A program made the position numbers and the translations under genes. A stretch of DNA of 52,675 bases, from contig JBCCHV010000045.1 of assembly GCA_039028635.1 (NCBI GenBank), positions 1-52,675 on the forward strand. Direction: 5' to 3'. The notes beneath the pieces are model-generated. The model was not told where the DNA came from, searched no databases, and saw only the letters and a program-made list of their open reading frames with translations. The first letter of the stretch is position 1; every line of letters starts with the position of its first letter. This document shows positions 33,727 to 42,060 of this stretch, piece by piece. The stretch is from Acidobacteriota bacterium. GTDB lineage: Bacteria; Acidobacteriota; Thermoanaerobaculia; Multivoradales; JBCCEF01.

Positions 33727-34338
33727 ATGACCAAGACCTGTCGCGGATGGATGGTCCTGATGGCGGTAGCGCTGCTGTTTCCGGCGCTGGCGGAAGCCCG
33801 CAAGGGCAAGGGCGCCCCGACGGCGCCGGGCGAGTACGTCGACTGGAACGACGAGATGGACCAGATCGAGATCGTCGAGACTTTCGACCTGGACGACTAC
33901 CAACGTTTGGTGGTCACCGAACTGGCGACCGAGGATACGCCCCTTCCGGAGCCCGATGACAACAGCTATCGCCACGTGGTGGCGGTGCTCGAAGATGTCG
34001 AGTCGTCGCTCATCGAAGGCCTGCGCAAGGAGCTGTCGCGGCTGAAGGTGGAGGCCGGCGAGTCGGGCGGCGAGGGTGCGCTGCTGCTGCGCGGCCGGGT
34101 GGTGGAGATGGATCCGGGGTCGCGGGCGGCCCGCTATTGGGCCAGCTTCGGAGCCGGGGCGACGCGCGCCAAGATCTCCGCCGAGGTGGTCGATGCCGCC
34201 ACCGGAACGGTCTTTTTCCGCTTCACGCAGGAACGGCGATCGGGAGTCGGCGTGGGGGGCGGCAAGTACGACAAGCTGATGCACCGCAGCGTGCGCGCCA
34301 TCGGCAAGGACTTGGGGGCTGGCCTCGAGCAGTTCTGA
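33727..34338 (+). CDS. DUF4410-like exported protein
   Basis: ATG 33727 gives 203 residues with a signal peptide (M-V-L-M-A-V-A-L-L-F-P-A-L-A-E-A); a longer GTG start at 33697 would bury it. The C-terminal half has the DUF4410 look: L-L-L-R-G-R-V-V-E-M-D-P-G-S-R-A-A-R-Y, F-G-A-G-A-T-R-A-K-I-S-A-E-V-V-D, T-G-T-V-F-F-R-F and a final basic amphipathic helix. Function in the family is unknown. It faces the YceI gene across a hairpin. Confidence 0.75.
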   Translation: MTKTCRGWMVLMAVALLFPALAEARKGKGAPTAPGEYVDWNDEMDQIEIVETFDLDDYQRLVVTELATEDTPLPEPDDNSYRHVVAVLEDVESSLIEGLRKELSRLKVEAGESGGEGALLLRGRVVEMDPGSRAARYWASFGAGATRAKISAEVVDAATGTVFFRFTQERRSGVGVGGGKYDKLMHRSVRAIGKDLGAGLEQF

Positions 34339-34348
34339 GGCCGGAGGT

Positions 34349-34377
34349 GCCGGTCGCCCAGGCGATGAGCGACCGGC
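34349..34377. terminator. hairpin between convergent DUF4410-like and YceI genes
   Basis: GCCGGTCGC (34349-34357) pairs perfectly with GCGACCGGC (34369-34377); TTT follows on the plus strand. It lies 11 bases after one stop and 28 before the other, so it likely ends both transcripts. Confidence 0.65.
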
Positions 34378-34404
34378 TTTCGAAGCCTTCTCCGGGATCT
34401 GGCC

Positions 34405-35025
34405 TCAGGACTTTTCCTTGACCAGCTGAGTCTCGAGCTCGATTTCGATCTCGACCTCGTCACCGAGGATGGCGCCGCCCTGGTCGAGGGCCTTGTTCCA
34501 GACGATGCCGAAGTCCTTGCGGTCGATCACCGTCTCGGTGCGGAAGCCACCCTTGGTGTTGCCCCAGGGATCGTCGATGGTGCCGAGGAACTCCACCGGC
34601 AGCGTGATGTCCTTCGAGACGCCGCGCATCGAGAGGGTGCCGGTGACGCGGTACTGGCCGTCCGACACCTTTTGAACCCGCTTGCTGACGAAGTGGATCT
34701 CCGGGTGCTCTTCGACGGCGAAGAAGTCGTCGCTCCGCAGGTGCTGATCGCGATCTTCGTTGTTGGTGTCGATGCTGCCGGCGAGAATGGTGAACTCGAC
34801 TGACGAAGCCGAGGGCTCCTTCTGGTTGACCACGATGGTGCCGCTGAAGTCGTCGAAGCGGCCGCGCGCCTTCGACAGCAGGTGGCGGACCTCGAAGCCG
34901 ACCTCGGAATGGCTGGCGTCGATGGTGTGGGTGCTGACCTCGGCGCTCGCCGGCAGGGTGGTACCGATGGCGAGGAGGGAGACGGCGATCAGGGCGATGA
35001 GGGTACGGCGAAGGGTCTTGTTCAT
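34405..35025 (-). CDS. YceI-family lipocalin-like periplasmic protein
   Basis: A 206-residue protein with a signal peptide (about 1-28, A-S-A-E). YceI features: T-H-T-I-D-A-S-H-S-E-V-G-F-E-V-R-H, the G-R-F-D-D-F-S-G-T strand, R-D-Q-H-L-R-S-D-D-F-F, G-T-L-S-M-R-G-V-S-K-D-I and the F-G-I-V-W-N-K strand. The family binds polyisoprenoids in an eight-stranded barrel. GAGGAAA precedes the ATG. Just upstream on the same strand is a MarR gene, whose own transcript could run into it (84 bp gap). Confidence 0.94.
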   Translation of the reverse strand: MNKTLRRTLIALIAVSLLAIGTTLPASAEVSTHTIDASHSEVGFEVRHLLSKARGRFDDFSGTIVVNQKEPSASSVEFTILAGSIDTNNEDRDQHLRSDDFFAVEEHPEIHFVSKRVQKVSDGQYRVTGTLSMRGVSKDITLPVEFLGTIDDPWGNTKGGFRTETVIDRKDFGIVWNKALDQGGAILGDEVEIEIELETQLVKEKS

Positions 35026-35108
35026 GGTTTCCTCGTGGTTTTGGATGACAGGTCTATGGTTGACCAGTCAAGTTTTTCTTGAAAAATCGCTTCGAGCGGG
35101 TGGATTCC

Positions 35109-35579
35109 TCAGAGGCTGGCCCGTAGGCGGCCGAGAAGCTCGATCAGCTGGGCCTGCTCTGCGGCGTCGAGGCCGGCCATGGTCGCAACCTCGTCGGCGT
35201 TGACCGGGCCATCGAGCTCGGCGAGCAGCTCGAGGGCGGTCGGCGTCGCCCAGCAGAGGACCTGTCGACGATCTTCCGGGCAGCGCTGCCGGCGCACCCA
35301 TCCTTTGCTTTCCAGGCGGTCGAGTAGCCGGGTGATCCCGGGTGCTTTTTCGACCATGCGGTCGGCGATCTCGAGGGTGGGTAGGCCTTCCGGCAGCGCC
35401 CCTCTCAAGATGCGCAGGACGTTGTACTGCTGGACCGTCAGTCCGCGCTCCTTGAAGATCGCCGCGGTGCGCGAGCGCACCATGTCGGCGGTCTTCAGAA
35501 TCGACAGCAGTGCTTCCGTTGCCTGAGAGGCAAAGGGCCGGCTCTGCTTGAGCTCGCGGAGGAGGCGGCTTTCGACCAT
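35109..35579 (-). CDS. MarR-family transcriptional regulator
   Basis: ATG 35579 gives 156 residues; the frame upstream is open but is antisense to the YCII gene. Winged helix about 45-115: L-T-V-Q-Q-Y-N-V-L-R-I-L-R-G, recognition helix A-P-G-I-T-R-L-L-D-R-L-E-S-K-G-W-V and the wing E-D-R-R-Q-V-L-C-W-A-T. No ribosome site; the -10 box ends 6 nt before the ATG, so translation is probably leaderless. It stands upstream of yceI, a common pairing of MarR and YceI genes, and probably represses itself and that gene (inference). Confidence 0.93.
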   Translation of the reverse strand: MVESRLLRELKQSRPFASQATEALLSILKTADMVRSRTAAIFKERGLTVQQYNVLRILRGALPEGLPTLEIADRMVEKAPGITRLLDRLESKGWVRRQRCPEDRRQVLCWATPTALELLAELDGPVNADEVATMAGLDAAEQAQLIELLGRLRASL

Positions 35580-35585
35580 GGCGAA

Positions 35586-35617
35586 ACTGTAGAGGAAATT
35601 AGATGACGTGTCAACTA
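35586..35617 (-). promoter_or_regulatory. second MarR promoter with overlapping operator
   Basis: Minus strand: -35 TTGACA (35609-35614), 17-bp spacer, -10 TACAGT (35586-35591). An inverted repeat TAGATGAC-GT-GTCAACTA (35600-35617, one mismatch between 8-base arms) covers the -35 box. The predicted transcription start falls at the ATG. Confidence 0.8.
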
Positions 35618-35843
35618 TTGATTTGGTCGGTAATCGGGTGAGCGCTAGCAGAGGGGTTGCGGAGGGCTCGGAGAGAGCGGCAAGATGTGGCGCCCGGGTT
35701 CGGTTCGCGCCCGCTGCCGGGTGGGCGCTCGAGAATTTTTTGGGGCTGCTTGTCGATTCTCCGGCGGGCCGTTCGTCTAGGGGTCGACACGGCCGAAGAA
35801 ACGCTCTTCGGTGATCGTTCGAACCAACGAGAGGAGAAGGACC

Positions 35844-36200
35844 ATGGCTCAGTTCATGCTGATTTTGCACGACCGCCCCGCCGACTTCAGTGATGTTTCC
35901 GCCGAGGAGATTCAGAGCATCGTGGGAGAGTACGTCGCCTGGCGCCAGCGCCTCGAGGGCCAGGGACGCCTGATCGGGGGCGAGAAGCTCGCCGACGAGG
36001 GCGGTCGGCAGCTTTCCCTGGTGGACGGCGGCGTGCGGGTGACGGACGGCCCCTACAGTGAGGCGAAGGAGATCGTCGGGGGCTACTTCACCATCGCCGC
36101 CGAGGACTATGACGAGGCCGTCGAGCTGTGCCGTGATTGCCCGCACCTGAAGTACGGCGAGCGCATCGAGCTGCGCCGCATCGATGACGTTCACGGCTGA
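35844..36200 (+). CDS. YCII/DGPF-domain protein, partner of ECF42 sigma factor
   Basis: ATG 35844 with GAGGAGAAGG gives 118 residues. YCII-related fold: M-A-Q-F-M-L-I-L-H, a helix V-G-E-Y-V-A-W-R-Q-R-L, L-I-G-G-E-K-L, and the signature V-T-D-G-P-Y-S-E-A-K-E-I-V-G-G-Y-F (DGPF type). Genes of this family are known to lie beside ECF42 sigma genes, as here: the sigma frame begins before this stop codon. Catalytic role unknown; expected to be the main sigma target. Confidence 0.92.
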   Translation: MAQFMLILHDRPADFSDVSAEEIQSIVGEYVAWRQRLEGQGRLIGGEKLADEGGRQLSLVDGGVRVTDGPYSEAKEIVGGYFTIAAEDYDEAVELCRDCPHLKYGERIELRRIDDVHG

Positions 36201-37533
36201 GGCGATGACTGACTCGTCCGGACGGACTCCCGGCTCGCAGGCTGCCGTCGGAGAGTCGATCGACCATCTCTTCCGTCACCAGGCGGGGGAGATGGTCGCC
36301 GTTCTGACGCGCATCTTCGGGCTGCGCCATCTCGATCTGGTCGAGGACATGGTGCAGGAGGCGCTACTCCAGGCCCTGCGCCTCTGGCCCTTTCGGGGAA
36401 TGCCCGACAATCCCAGCGCCTGGATCATCCAGGTGGCCAAGAACCGGGCTCTCGAGGTGCTGCGGCGGCGCGGCCGATGGCGCGAGGAAGGACCGCGCAT
36501 CGAGGCCCTGCTGACGCGTCTACCGGATGATGGTGAATCGCCGCCGCCGGCCTTCGCCCGGGAGGTGCGGGACGATCAGCTGCGCATGATCCTGGCCTGT
36601 TGCCATCCGCTGCTCAAGCGTGACGATCAGGTGGCCTTGACCTTGAAGACGGTGGGAGGCTTCTCGGTGGGGGAGATCGCTCGCGCCCTGCTGACCCGCC
36701 GCGCGACCATCGCGCAACGTCTGGTGCGCGCCAAACGCCGTCTGCGCGATGCTGGTGTCGAGCTCGCGATGCCCGAGTCGGCGGATCTGATCGCGCGCCT
36801 CGAGGTGGTTCACGAGATCGTCTACCTGATGTTCAACGAAGGGTGGGACGCGGCCGAAGGCGAGTCCCTGGTGCGCCGTGATCTGCTCGCAGAGGGTCTG
36901 CGCCTGAGTGCTTTGTTGGCCGCCCATCCCCTGACCTCGCTGCCGTCCACCTATGCCCTCGCGGCGCTGTTGAGGTTCCAGGCGGCCCGCCTGTCGACCC
37001 GCGTCGACGGTGCCGGTGATCTTCTCCTGATGGCAGATCAAAACCGCTCGTGCTGGGACCGCTCCTTGATCGCCGAGGCCCTGGACTATCTGCTGCGCGC
37101 GGCTCGCGGAAGCGAGCTCACGCCCTATCACTATCAGGCCGAGATCGCGGCCTGTCACGCCACGGCGGAAACCTATGACTCCACCGATTGGGGCCGTATC
37201 TTGAGCTGCTACGACGGGTTGATGCGCTCTGCGCCGTCACCGGTCGTGGCGCTCAACCGGCTGGTGGCCCTCGCCCAGGCGAAGACGCCGCAGGAGGCTT
37301 TGGAGCAGGGGACCGAGGTGTTCTCCGATGCCGCCCTGGCGACCTACCTCCCGGCCTGGGCCACTCGTGGCGATCTGGCCGCGCGATGCGGCCTGCGGGA
37401 CGAGGCCGAGACGGCTTTTCGGCAAGCCCTCGCCCTCAGTCCGAGCCCGGCCGTCCGTCGCCATCTCGAGAAACGTATCGCCCGGCTCCGGGCCTCTGCG
37501 GAATCGACCGATTCAGTGAGCGGGTCCGGCTAG
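36184..37533 (+). CDS. ECF42-type RNA polymerase sigma factor with C-terminal TPR extension
   Basis: 449 residues from ATG 36184 (ATG 36205 with GAGG close by is also possible). Region 2: D-H-L-F-R-H-Q-A-G-E-M-V and D-M-V-Q-E-A-L-L-Q-A-L-R-L-W-P; W-I-I-Q-V-A-K-N-R-A-L-E. Region 4: D-Q-V-A-L-T-L-K-T-V-G-G-F-S-V-G-E-I-A-R-A-L-L. Then the DUF6596 segment V-L-Y-L-like (V-Y-L-M-F-N-E-G-W-D-A-A) and TPR-like helices to the end, replacing an anti-sigma partner in this group. Overlap with the YCII gene shows translational coupling. Confidence 0.94.
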   Translation: MTFTAEAMTDSSGRTPGSQAAVGESIDHLFRHQAGEMVAVLTRIFGLRHLDLVEDMVQEALLQALRLWPFRGMPDNPSAWIIQVAKNRALEVLRRRGRWREEGPRIEALLTRLPDDGESPPPAFAREVRDDQLRMILACCHPLLKRDDQVALTLKTVGGFSVGEIARALLTRRATIAQRLVRAKRRLRDAGVELAMPESADLIARLEVVHEIVYLMFNEGWDAAEGESLVRRDLLAEGLRLSALLAAHPLTSLPSTYALAALLRFQAARLSTRVDGAGDLLLMADQNRSCWDRSLIAEALDYLLRAARGSELTPYHYQAEIAACHATAETYDSTDWGRILSCYDGLMRSAPSPVVALNRLVALAQAKTPQEALEQGTEVFSDAALATYLPAWATRGDLAARCGLRDEAETAFRQALALSPSPAVRRHLEKRIARLRASAESTDSVSGSG

Positions 37534-37569
37534 GTTGCCGGGGATCGTAGGTGCGTTTGGAGGTGGCTC

Positions 37570-38934
37570 TCAGCCGTTCGGAGCGCCCCAGCCGAGCAAC
37601 GCCCCAAGGCGTTGCGGGATCTCGGTGTTGTCGAGGGCGCCACTGAAGCTCTCGGCGCCGGGGCCGCCGGCGTAGAGGGGAACGTCGTCGCCGGTGTGTC
37701 CGGCGGTGTTGAAGCTGTCGATTTTCGGCACCCAGGTGACGCCATGGCGCTCGGCGAGCAAGTTGCCGAGGGCGCGAGCGGCCTCATACTTGTCGCCGAT
37801 GACGCGGATTTCTTCGAGAGTCTCTTCCGGCAGGTCTTCGTAGCCCATCCAATCGCGGACGTCCTGCGCCGGCGCCGGATCCTCGGCGTCCTGGAGTGAG
37901 GAGACCGTCCACTCGATCGAAGCCTGCTGGCGTTCGGCCGCTGCCCAATCGACGAAGTCGTTGACGGCGAGGCCGCCGGTGGCGTGGTCAGCGGTGAGCA
38001 GAATCAGCGTGTCGGGGTGCTCTTTCTGGTAGTCGAGGACCACCTGCACGGCGCGATCGAAGGCCTCGACCTGGGCGGCGACGCCGGCGGCGTCGAAGTC
38101 GTGACCGGCGTGGTCGATGCGGCCACCTTCGAGCAGCAGGAAGAAGGACTGGCCATCGCGGCCGAGGGCCTCGAGGGCGATGCTCGCGAGCTGATCGAGG
38201 GGCGGCGTGCGCAGGCTCTCCGGCAGGCGTTCGCGGTCGAGCTCGAAACCGAGGTGATTGCCCGCGAACAGGCCGAGGAGGCGCTCCGGTGGCCGCTGGC
38301 CGAGGTCGGAGTCGTAGTTCCAAACCGTGTAGCCCTGCTCGCGAGCCTCGTCGAGCAGGTTGCGGCCGTCCTTGCGACGACCGAAGTCGACCGGCGACAC
38401 GAAGTCTCGGAAGCCACCCCCGAGGGCCAGATCCGGAGCCTGCTCGAGAAGGTCGACGGCGATCTGGTCGGCGTCGAGATAGCGGTTTTCGACGTGGGCG
38501 TAGAAACCGGCCGGCGTGGCGTGGGTGATCGCCGTGTTGGTGACGTAGCCGATCTTCCAACCGTTTTCGCGCGCTTGCTCGCTGATCGTCTTCAGGTGGT
38601 TGCCGTCGGGATCGATGCCGAGCTGGCCGTTGACCGCCTTGACGCCGGAAGCGAAAGCGGTGGCGGCGGCGGCGCTGTCGGTGACGGCGTTCGAGGCCGA
38701 GTAGGTCGAGACCATACCGATGACCGGCAGCGATTCGAAGGCGAAGCGCTCACCGACCTCGAGGGCTTGCCGCCGGGCATAGGCGATCTGGGCGGGGCCC
38801 AGGCCATCGCCGATGATCATCACGACGGCGGTGGGTCGCTCGCCGGAATCGGTCCCGGCGCCGCCGCAGGCGAAAAGGCCGGGGACGAGCAGAACGAGTG
38901 CCATGATCCAAAGGCGAGTGGGTGCAGTGCGCAT
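37570..38934 (-). CDS. alkaline phosphatase (PhoA family) lipoprotein
   Basis: ATG 38934 with GGAGG gives 454 residues and lipobox L-F-A-C. Metal and catalytic motifs are all present: I-I-G-D-G-L-G (metal Asp), nucleophile Ser in V-T-D-S-A-A-A-A-T-A-F, T-H-A-T-P in the second metal region, L-L-E-G-G-R-I-D-H-A-G-H (Asp/His), T-A-D-H-A-T-G-G and the final H-T-G-D-D-V-P-L-Y-A. Hydrolyses phosphate monoesters outside the cytoplasm. Membrane anchoring by lipid rather than a plain signal peptide is worth noting. No Pho-box was recognised upstream. Confidence 0.95.
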   Translation of the reverse strand: MRTAPTRLWIMALVLLVPGLFACGGAGTDSGERPTAVVMIIGDGLGPAQIAYARRQALEVGERFAFESLPVIGMVSTYSASNAVTDSAAAATAFASGVKAVNGQLGIDPDGNHLKTISEQARENGWKIGYVTNTAITHATPAGFYAHVENRYLDADQIAVDLLEQAPDLALGGGFRDFVSPVDFGRRKDGRNLLDEAREQGYTVWNYDSDLGQRPPERLLGLFAGNHLGFELDRERLPESLRTPPLDQLASIALEALGRDGQSFFLLLEGGRIDHAGHDFDAAGVAAQVEAFDRAVQVVLDYQKEHPDTLILLTADHATGGLAVNDFVDWAAAERQQASIEWTVSSLQDAEDPAPAQDVRDWMGYEDLPEETLEEIRVIGDKYEAARALGNLLAERHGVTWVPKIDSFNTAGHTGDDVPLYAGGPGAESFSGALDNTEIPQRLGALLGWGAPNG

Positions 38935-39280
38935 GGTATTTCCTCCCTCGAAAAGACCGTCATCGGCTGGACGGCTGAGCATAGCGGCAGCCTACCGTAG
39001 AAGGTGCATGTGACCCTTCGGCGTCGACGGTGCGACAGGAAGCGCGGCGAAATCCTGTCGGTGCCGGGGCGGAATCCACAGCGCGGTGCCGGCACCGGCC
39101 CGATCATGGCCAGCGGGCGAACCCGCTGCCCGTTCGCCCGGGGTGGCGGAAGACGGCCTTCGAGAACCACTCCATGGTTCGTGGGCCGCGAAGGTTCCTC
39201 GGCTCTTCCTGGGAACGGAACCTCGCCACGCTCCTCTTCTCTCTCGACACCCCCGTATCATCGCAAGGGAAGAGGAGTGG
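38935..39280. other. 346-bp divergent intergenic region
   Basis: Between the phosphatase and the SBBP-repeat gene. It contains the ribosome sites of both, a perfect 12-bp palindrome GGTGCCGGCACC at 39085-39096, and TATCAT at 39256-39261 as a possible -10 for the rightward gene. The open frame that crosses it is not supported by a start site. Confidence 0.4.
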
Positions 39281-41494
39281 ATGATGATCGAGATCGTAGA
39301 GGAGAAGGGCGCGGCGGCGGAAGTTTCGAGTCGCCGATGGAGGGCTCGCGGGCTGAGCTTTGGGGCAGCACTTCTGACCATCGCTTGTGGCTTGGTGCCG
39401 GCCGCTGCCGCCTCGCCGGGGGTGTTCTTCGAGGTCAATGGCGGGCAGCTCGATCCGCAGGTTCTGCTGTCGGCTCGGGGACCGGGCTATGGTGCCCATC
39501 TGCTGGCCGACGGAATCGTCCTCGACGCCCACGGGCCGGCGGCGCCGATCGCCTTCAAGTGGGGAAGGGCGGAGACGGTGCAGCCCCGGGGAAGCCTGCC
39601 GGGGCGCAGCCACTACTTGCTGGCAGACCGCCATGTCACCGGCCTCGTGCATTTCCGAGAGGTGCTCTATCGGCGGATTCGGCCAGGGGTCGATGTGCGG
39701 CTGCACGGCTCGCCGGGCGCTCTGCGCTATGACTTCGAGCTCGCCGCCGGCGTCTCGCCGGAGGGGGTTCGAATGGCCGTCGAGGGTGCTTCCAAGGTCG
39801 AGCTGGCGCCGGATGGCTCCCTGGTCGTGTCGTCGGCGGCCGGTGGCCGCTACCGGCAGGCACCGCCGATCGCCTTCCAGCAGGTGGCGGGAGAGCGCCG
39901 GGTGGTGCCCAGCTCCTACGTCCTCGAGTATCTCGAGGGCGCGGTCGAGGTCGGTTTCCGGGTGGCTTCCTTCGATCCCTCGCTGCCGCTCGTGATCGAC
40001 CCCACGGTGTTGGTTTTCGCGAGCTTTCTCGGCGGTACCGGCGTCGATGTGCCGGTGCGGGTGAAGTTCGACGCGGACGGCGACCTCTATCTGGTCGGGA
40101 CGACCGATTCGCCGGACTTCCCGGTCGTCGGGGCGGCGCAGCCGGCCACCGGCGGCGGTCGCGATGCCTTCGTCAGCAAGCTCGCTTCCGATGGCGGAAC
40201 GGTTCTCTGGTCGACCTACCTCGGCGGCAGCGGCGACGAGTTCGGGATCGACGTCGCGATCGATCAGGCCGAGAATGTCTACGTCGTCGGGCAGACCGAT
40301 TCGCCGGACCTGCCGGTCACCCTCGGGGCTTTCGATGGCGCCTGCGGCTCTGACGGGGCCTGCGATGGCGGTCAGCCGGACGCCTTCTTCGCCAAGCTCG
40401 CTGCCGCCGGCGACCGCTTCGTCTACCTGAGCTTCCTCGGCGACGATCGCTGGGACCGGGCCAATGGCGTCGCGGTGGCGCCGAACGAGTCCCTTTATGT
40501 CACCGGGTTCACCGAGTCGCCGGCATTTCCGGTCCCGGCAGGGGCGTTCCAGCCGGCGTTGGCTGGCCGCCAGGACGCTTTCCTGATCCACCTCGACGAC
40601 ACCGGCAGGAACTTGGTGGCCGGCACTTTCCTGGGAGGAAGCGACGACGAGGCCGCGAGCACCGTCGCGCTTTCACCGAGCGGTGAGATCACCCTGGCGG
40701 GAGCCACCTTCTCGGACGATTTTCCCTTGGCCGGTAGTCCCGCACCCTTCCAGAGCGTGCGCCGCGGCATCGCCTCCGATGCCTGGGTGGCTCGCCTCGA
40801 GGCCAATGCTTCGGCCCTGGTGTACTCGACCTACCTGGGAGGAACGGAGCTCGAGTTCGTGCTCGACGTCGACCTCGATGCGGCGGGCAATGCTTGGGTG
40901 GGGGGCTACACCCAATCGGACGACTTTCCGGTGCAGGCGGCCGGGGGGCAGGCGGTGCCCTTTCAGCCGCGGCTCGGAGGCGGCCGTGATGGCTTCTTCG
41001 CTGCCCTCGAGCCGAGCGGCGCGGCGCTCCAGGTGGCGAGCTACTTCGGGGGCGTCTTGACCGATGAGATCTTGTCGCTGACCCTCCTGCCGGAGGGCGG
41101 CCTCGCCGTTGCCGGCTCGACCGCCTCCCCGGATCTGGCGGTGCGCGATGCCTTTCAGGATCGTCTGATCCGGGGCCGCGACGGCTTTGTGGCGCTGCTG
41201 CGCCAGGAAGCCACGGAGCTCGCCTTCGGGACCTACTTCGGAGGTGAAGGGGACGACTTCATCAACGGCGTCGAGCAGCTACCGGCCGGTGACTTCGTGT
41301 TCGCCGGGTCGACCGACGAGGGGCTGGCCTTTCCGATCGCGCGCCCCTTCCAGCCGACCTTCGGCGGGGGCGTCGACGGCTTCGTGGCGCGGCTGCGCTA
41401 TCAGCCGCCGGCGGTCGAGATCCCGACCCTGTCGAGGTGGGGGCTGTTGGTTTTGGCGCTGCTCTGCGCCGTCGCGGCTCGCCGCTGGTTGTGA
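39281..41494 (+). CDS. SBBP-repeat secreted propeller protein with IPTL-CTERM sorting signal
   Basis: ATG 39281 (or 39284) with GAGGAG gives 737 residues. A hydrophobic segment at about 28-47 is the signal peptide. An N-terminal beta domain (about 48-245) ends in L-V-I-D-P-T. Then seven or so SBBP beta-propeller repeats: S-T-Y-L-G-G-S-G-D-E, D-V-A-I-D-Q-A-E-N-V-Y-V-V-G-Q-T-D-S-P-D-L-P, V-Y-L-S-F-L-G, Y-V-T-G-F-T-E-S-P-A-F-P, S-T-Y-L-G-G-T-E-L-E, G-G-Y-T-Q-S-D-D-F-P and more. It ends E-I-P-T-L-S-R-W-G plus a hydrophobic helix and R-R-W-L, a perfect IPTLxxWG sorting signal of the type processed by exosortase-like enzymes. Surface role unknown. Confidence 0.9.
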   Translation: MMIEIVEEKGAAAEVSSRRWRARGLSFGAALLTIACGLVPAAAASPGVFFEVNGGQLDPQVLLSARGPGYGAHLLADGIVLDAHGPAAPIAFKWGRAETVQPRGSLPGRSHYLLADRHVTGLVHFREVLYRRIRPGVDVRLHGSPGALRYDFELAAGVSPEGVRMAVEGASKVELAPDGSLVVSSAAGGRYRQAPPIAFQQVAGERRVVPSSYVLEYLEGAVEVGFRVASFDPSLPLVIDPTVLVFASFLGGTGVDVPVRVKFDADGDLYLVGTTDSPDFPVVGAAQPATGGGRDAFVSKLASDGGTVLWSTYLGGSGDEFGIDVAIDQAENVYVVGQTDSPDLPVTLGAFDGACGSDGACDGGQPDAFFAKLAAAGDRFVYLSFLGDDRWDRANGVAVAPNESLYVTGFTESPAFPVPAGAFQPALAGRQDAFLIHLDDTGRNLVAGTFLGGSDDEAASTVALSPSGEITLAGATFSDDFPLAGSPAPFQSVRRGIASDAWVARLEANASALVYSTYLGGTELEFVLDVDLDAAGNAWVGGYTQSDDFPVQAAGGQAVPFQPRLGGGRDGFFAALEPSGAALQVASYFGGVLTDEILSLTLLPEGGLAVAGSTASPDLAVRDAFQDRLIRGRDGFVALLRQEATELAFGTYFGGEGDDFINGVEQLPAGDFVFAGSTDEGLAFPIARPFQPTFGGGVDGFVARLRYQPPAVEIPTLSRWGLLVLALLCAVAARRWL

Positions 41495-41497
41495 GTC

Positions 41498-41908
41498 TCA
41501 GCTGCCGTAGTCGAAGATCACCGGCCGCTCGAAGTCGGGCCGCAGGGTGCGCTGCACCGGGCAGGTCATGGCGGCGCGCTCGAGGAAGGTGCGCTGCTTG
41601 CCGTTGAGGCCGGCCGGCATGCGGATCCGGATCGGCACCGACTCGACCCGCCGCGGCGCCAGACTCATGTGCTTCTCGAGGCTGAAGCCCAAGCCGGCGC
41701 AGTCGATGCCGTCGCGCTCGGCGGCGATGGCGATCAAGGTCACCATGCAGCTGCCGAGGGCCGCCGCCACCAGGTCGGTGGGAGAGAAGGAGCTGCCATC
41801 GCCTTGATTGTCGACCGGCGCCGCCGTGGTCAGGCTGGTGCCGGAAGGACCGTGAGTCATGTTGACCTTCAGGTTGCCGGCGTATTCTCCGCTGATCTCG
41901 ACCGCCAT
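41498..41908 (-). CDS. OsmC-family protein
   Basis: ATG 41908 with AGGAG gives 136 residues. Features: S-P-T-D-L-V-A-A-A-L-G-S-C-M with the first Cys, and R-A-A-M-T-C-P-V-Q with the second, the two-cysteine site of OsmC/YhfA peroxidases; F-S-L-E-K-H-M-S-L-A-P-R-R-V is the central strand. Probably a thiol peroxidase for organic hydroperoxides or an OsmC-like detoxifier. Stop lies 3 bp from the convergent SBBP gene stop. Confidence 0.93.
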   Translation of the reverse strand: MAVEISGEYAGNLKVNMTHGPSGTSLTTAAPVDNQGDGSSFSPTDLVAAALGSCMVTLIAIAAERDGIDCAGLGFSLEKHMSLAPRRVESVPIRIRMPAGLNGKQRTFLERAAMTCPVQRTLRPDFERPVIFDYGS

Positions 41909-42060
41909 GCTCGTCTCCTGGTAGTCGGCGCTCCTGGCGCCTCGGCATCGGCCCATGTTGGTCCGGTGTGGGACGGAATCTATCAAGAGTCGGCGCCTCC
42001 GGGAGGGCTCGCCAAGGGCGGTCTGCAGACCGCCCCGGGTGCTTCGCCGGCGGCGGGGGT

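Noticed and set aside
35580-36194. Upstream extension of the second MarR frame
   Set aside because: Antisense to the YCII gene; the promoter and operator at 35586-35617 lie inside this extension.
39085-39096. GGTGCCGGCACC as a recombination or attachment site
   Set aside because: No integrase, no second copy in the window and such palindromes are common in GC-rich DNA.
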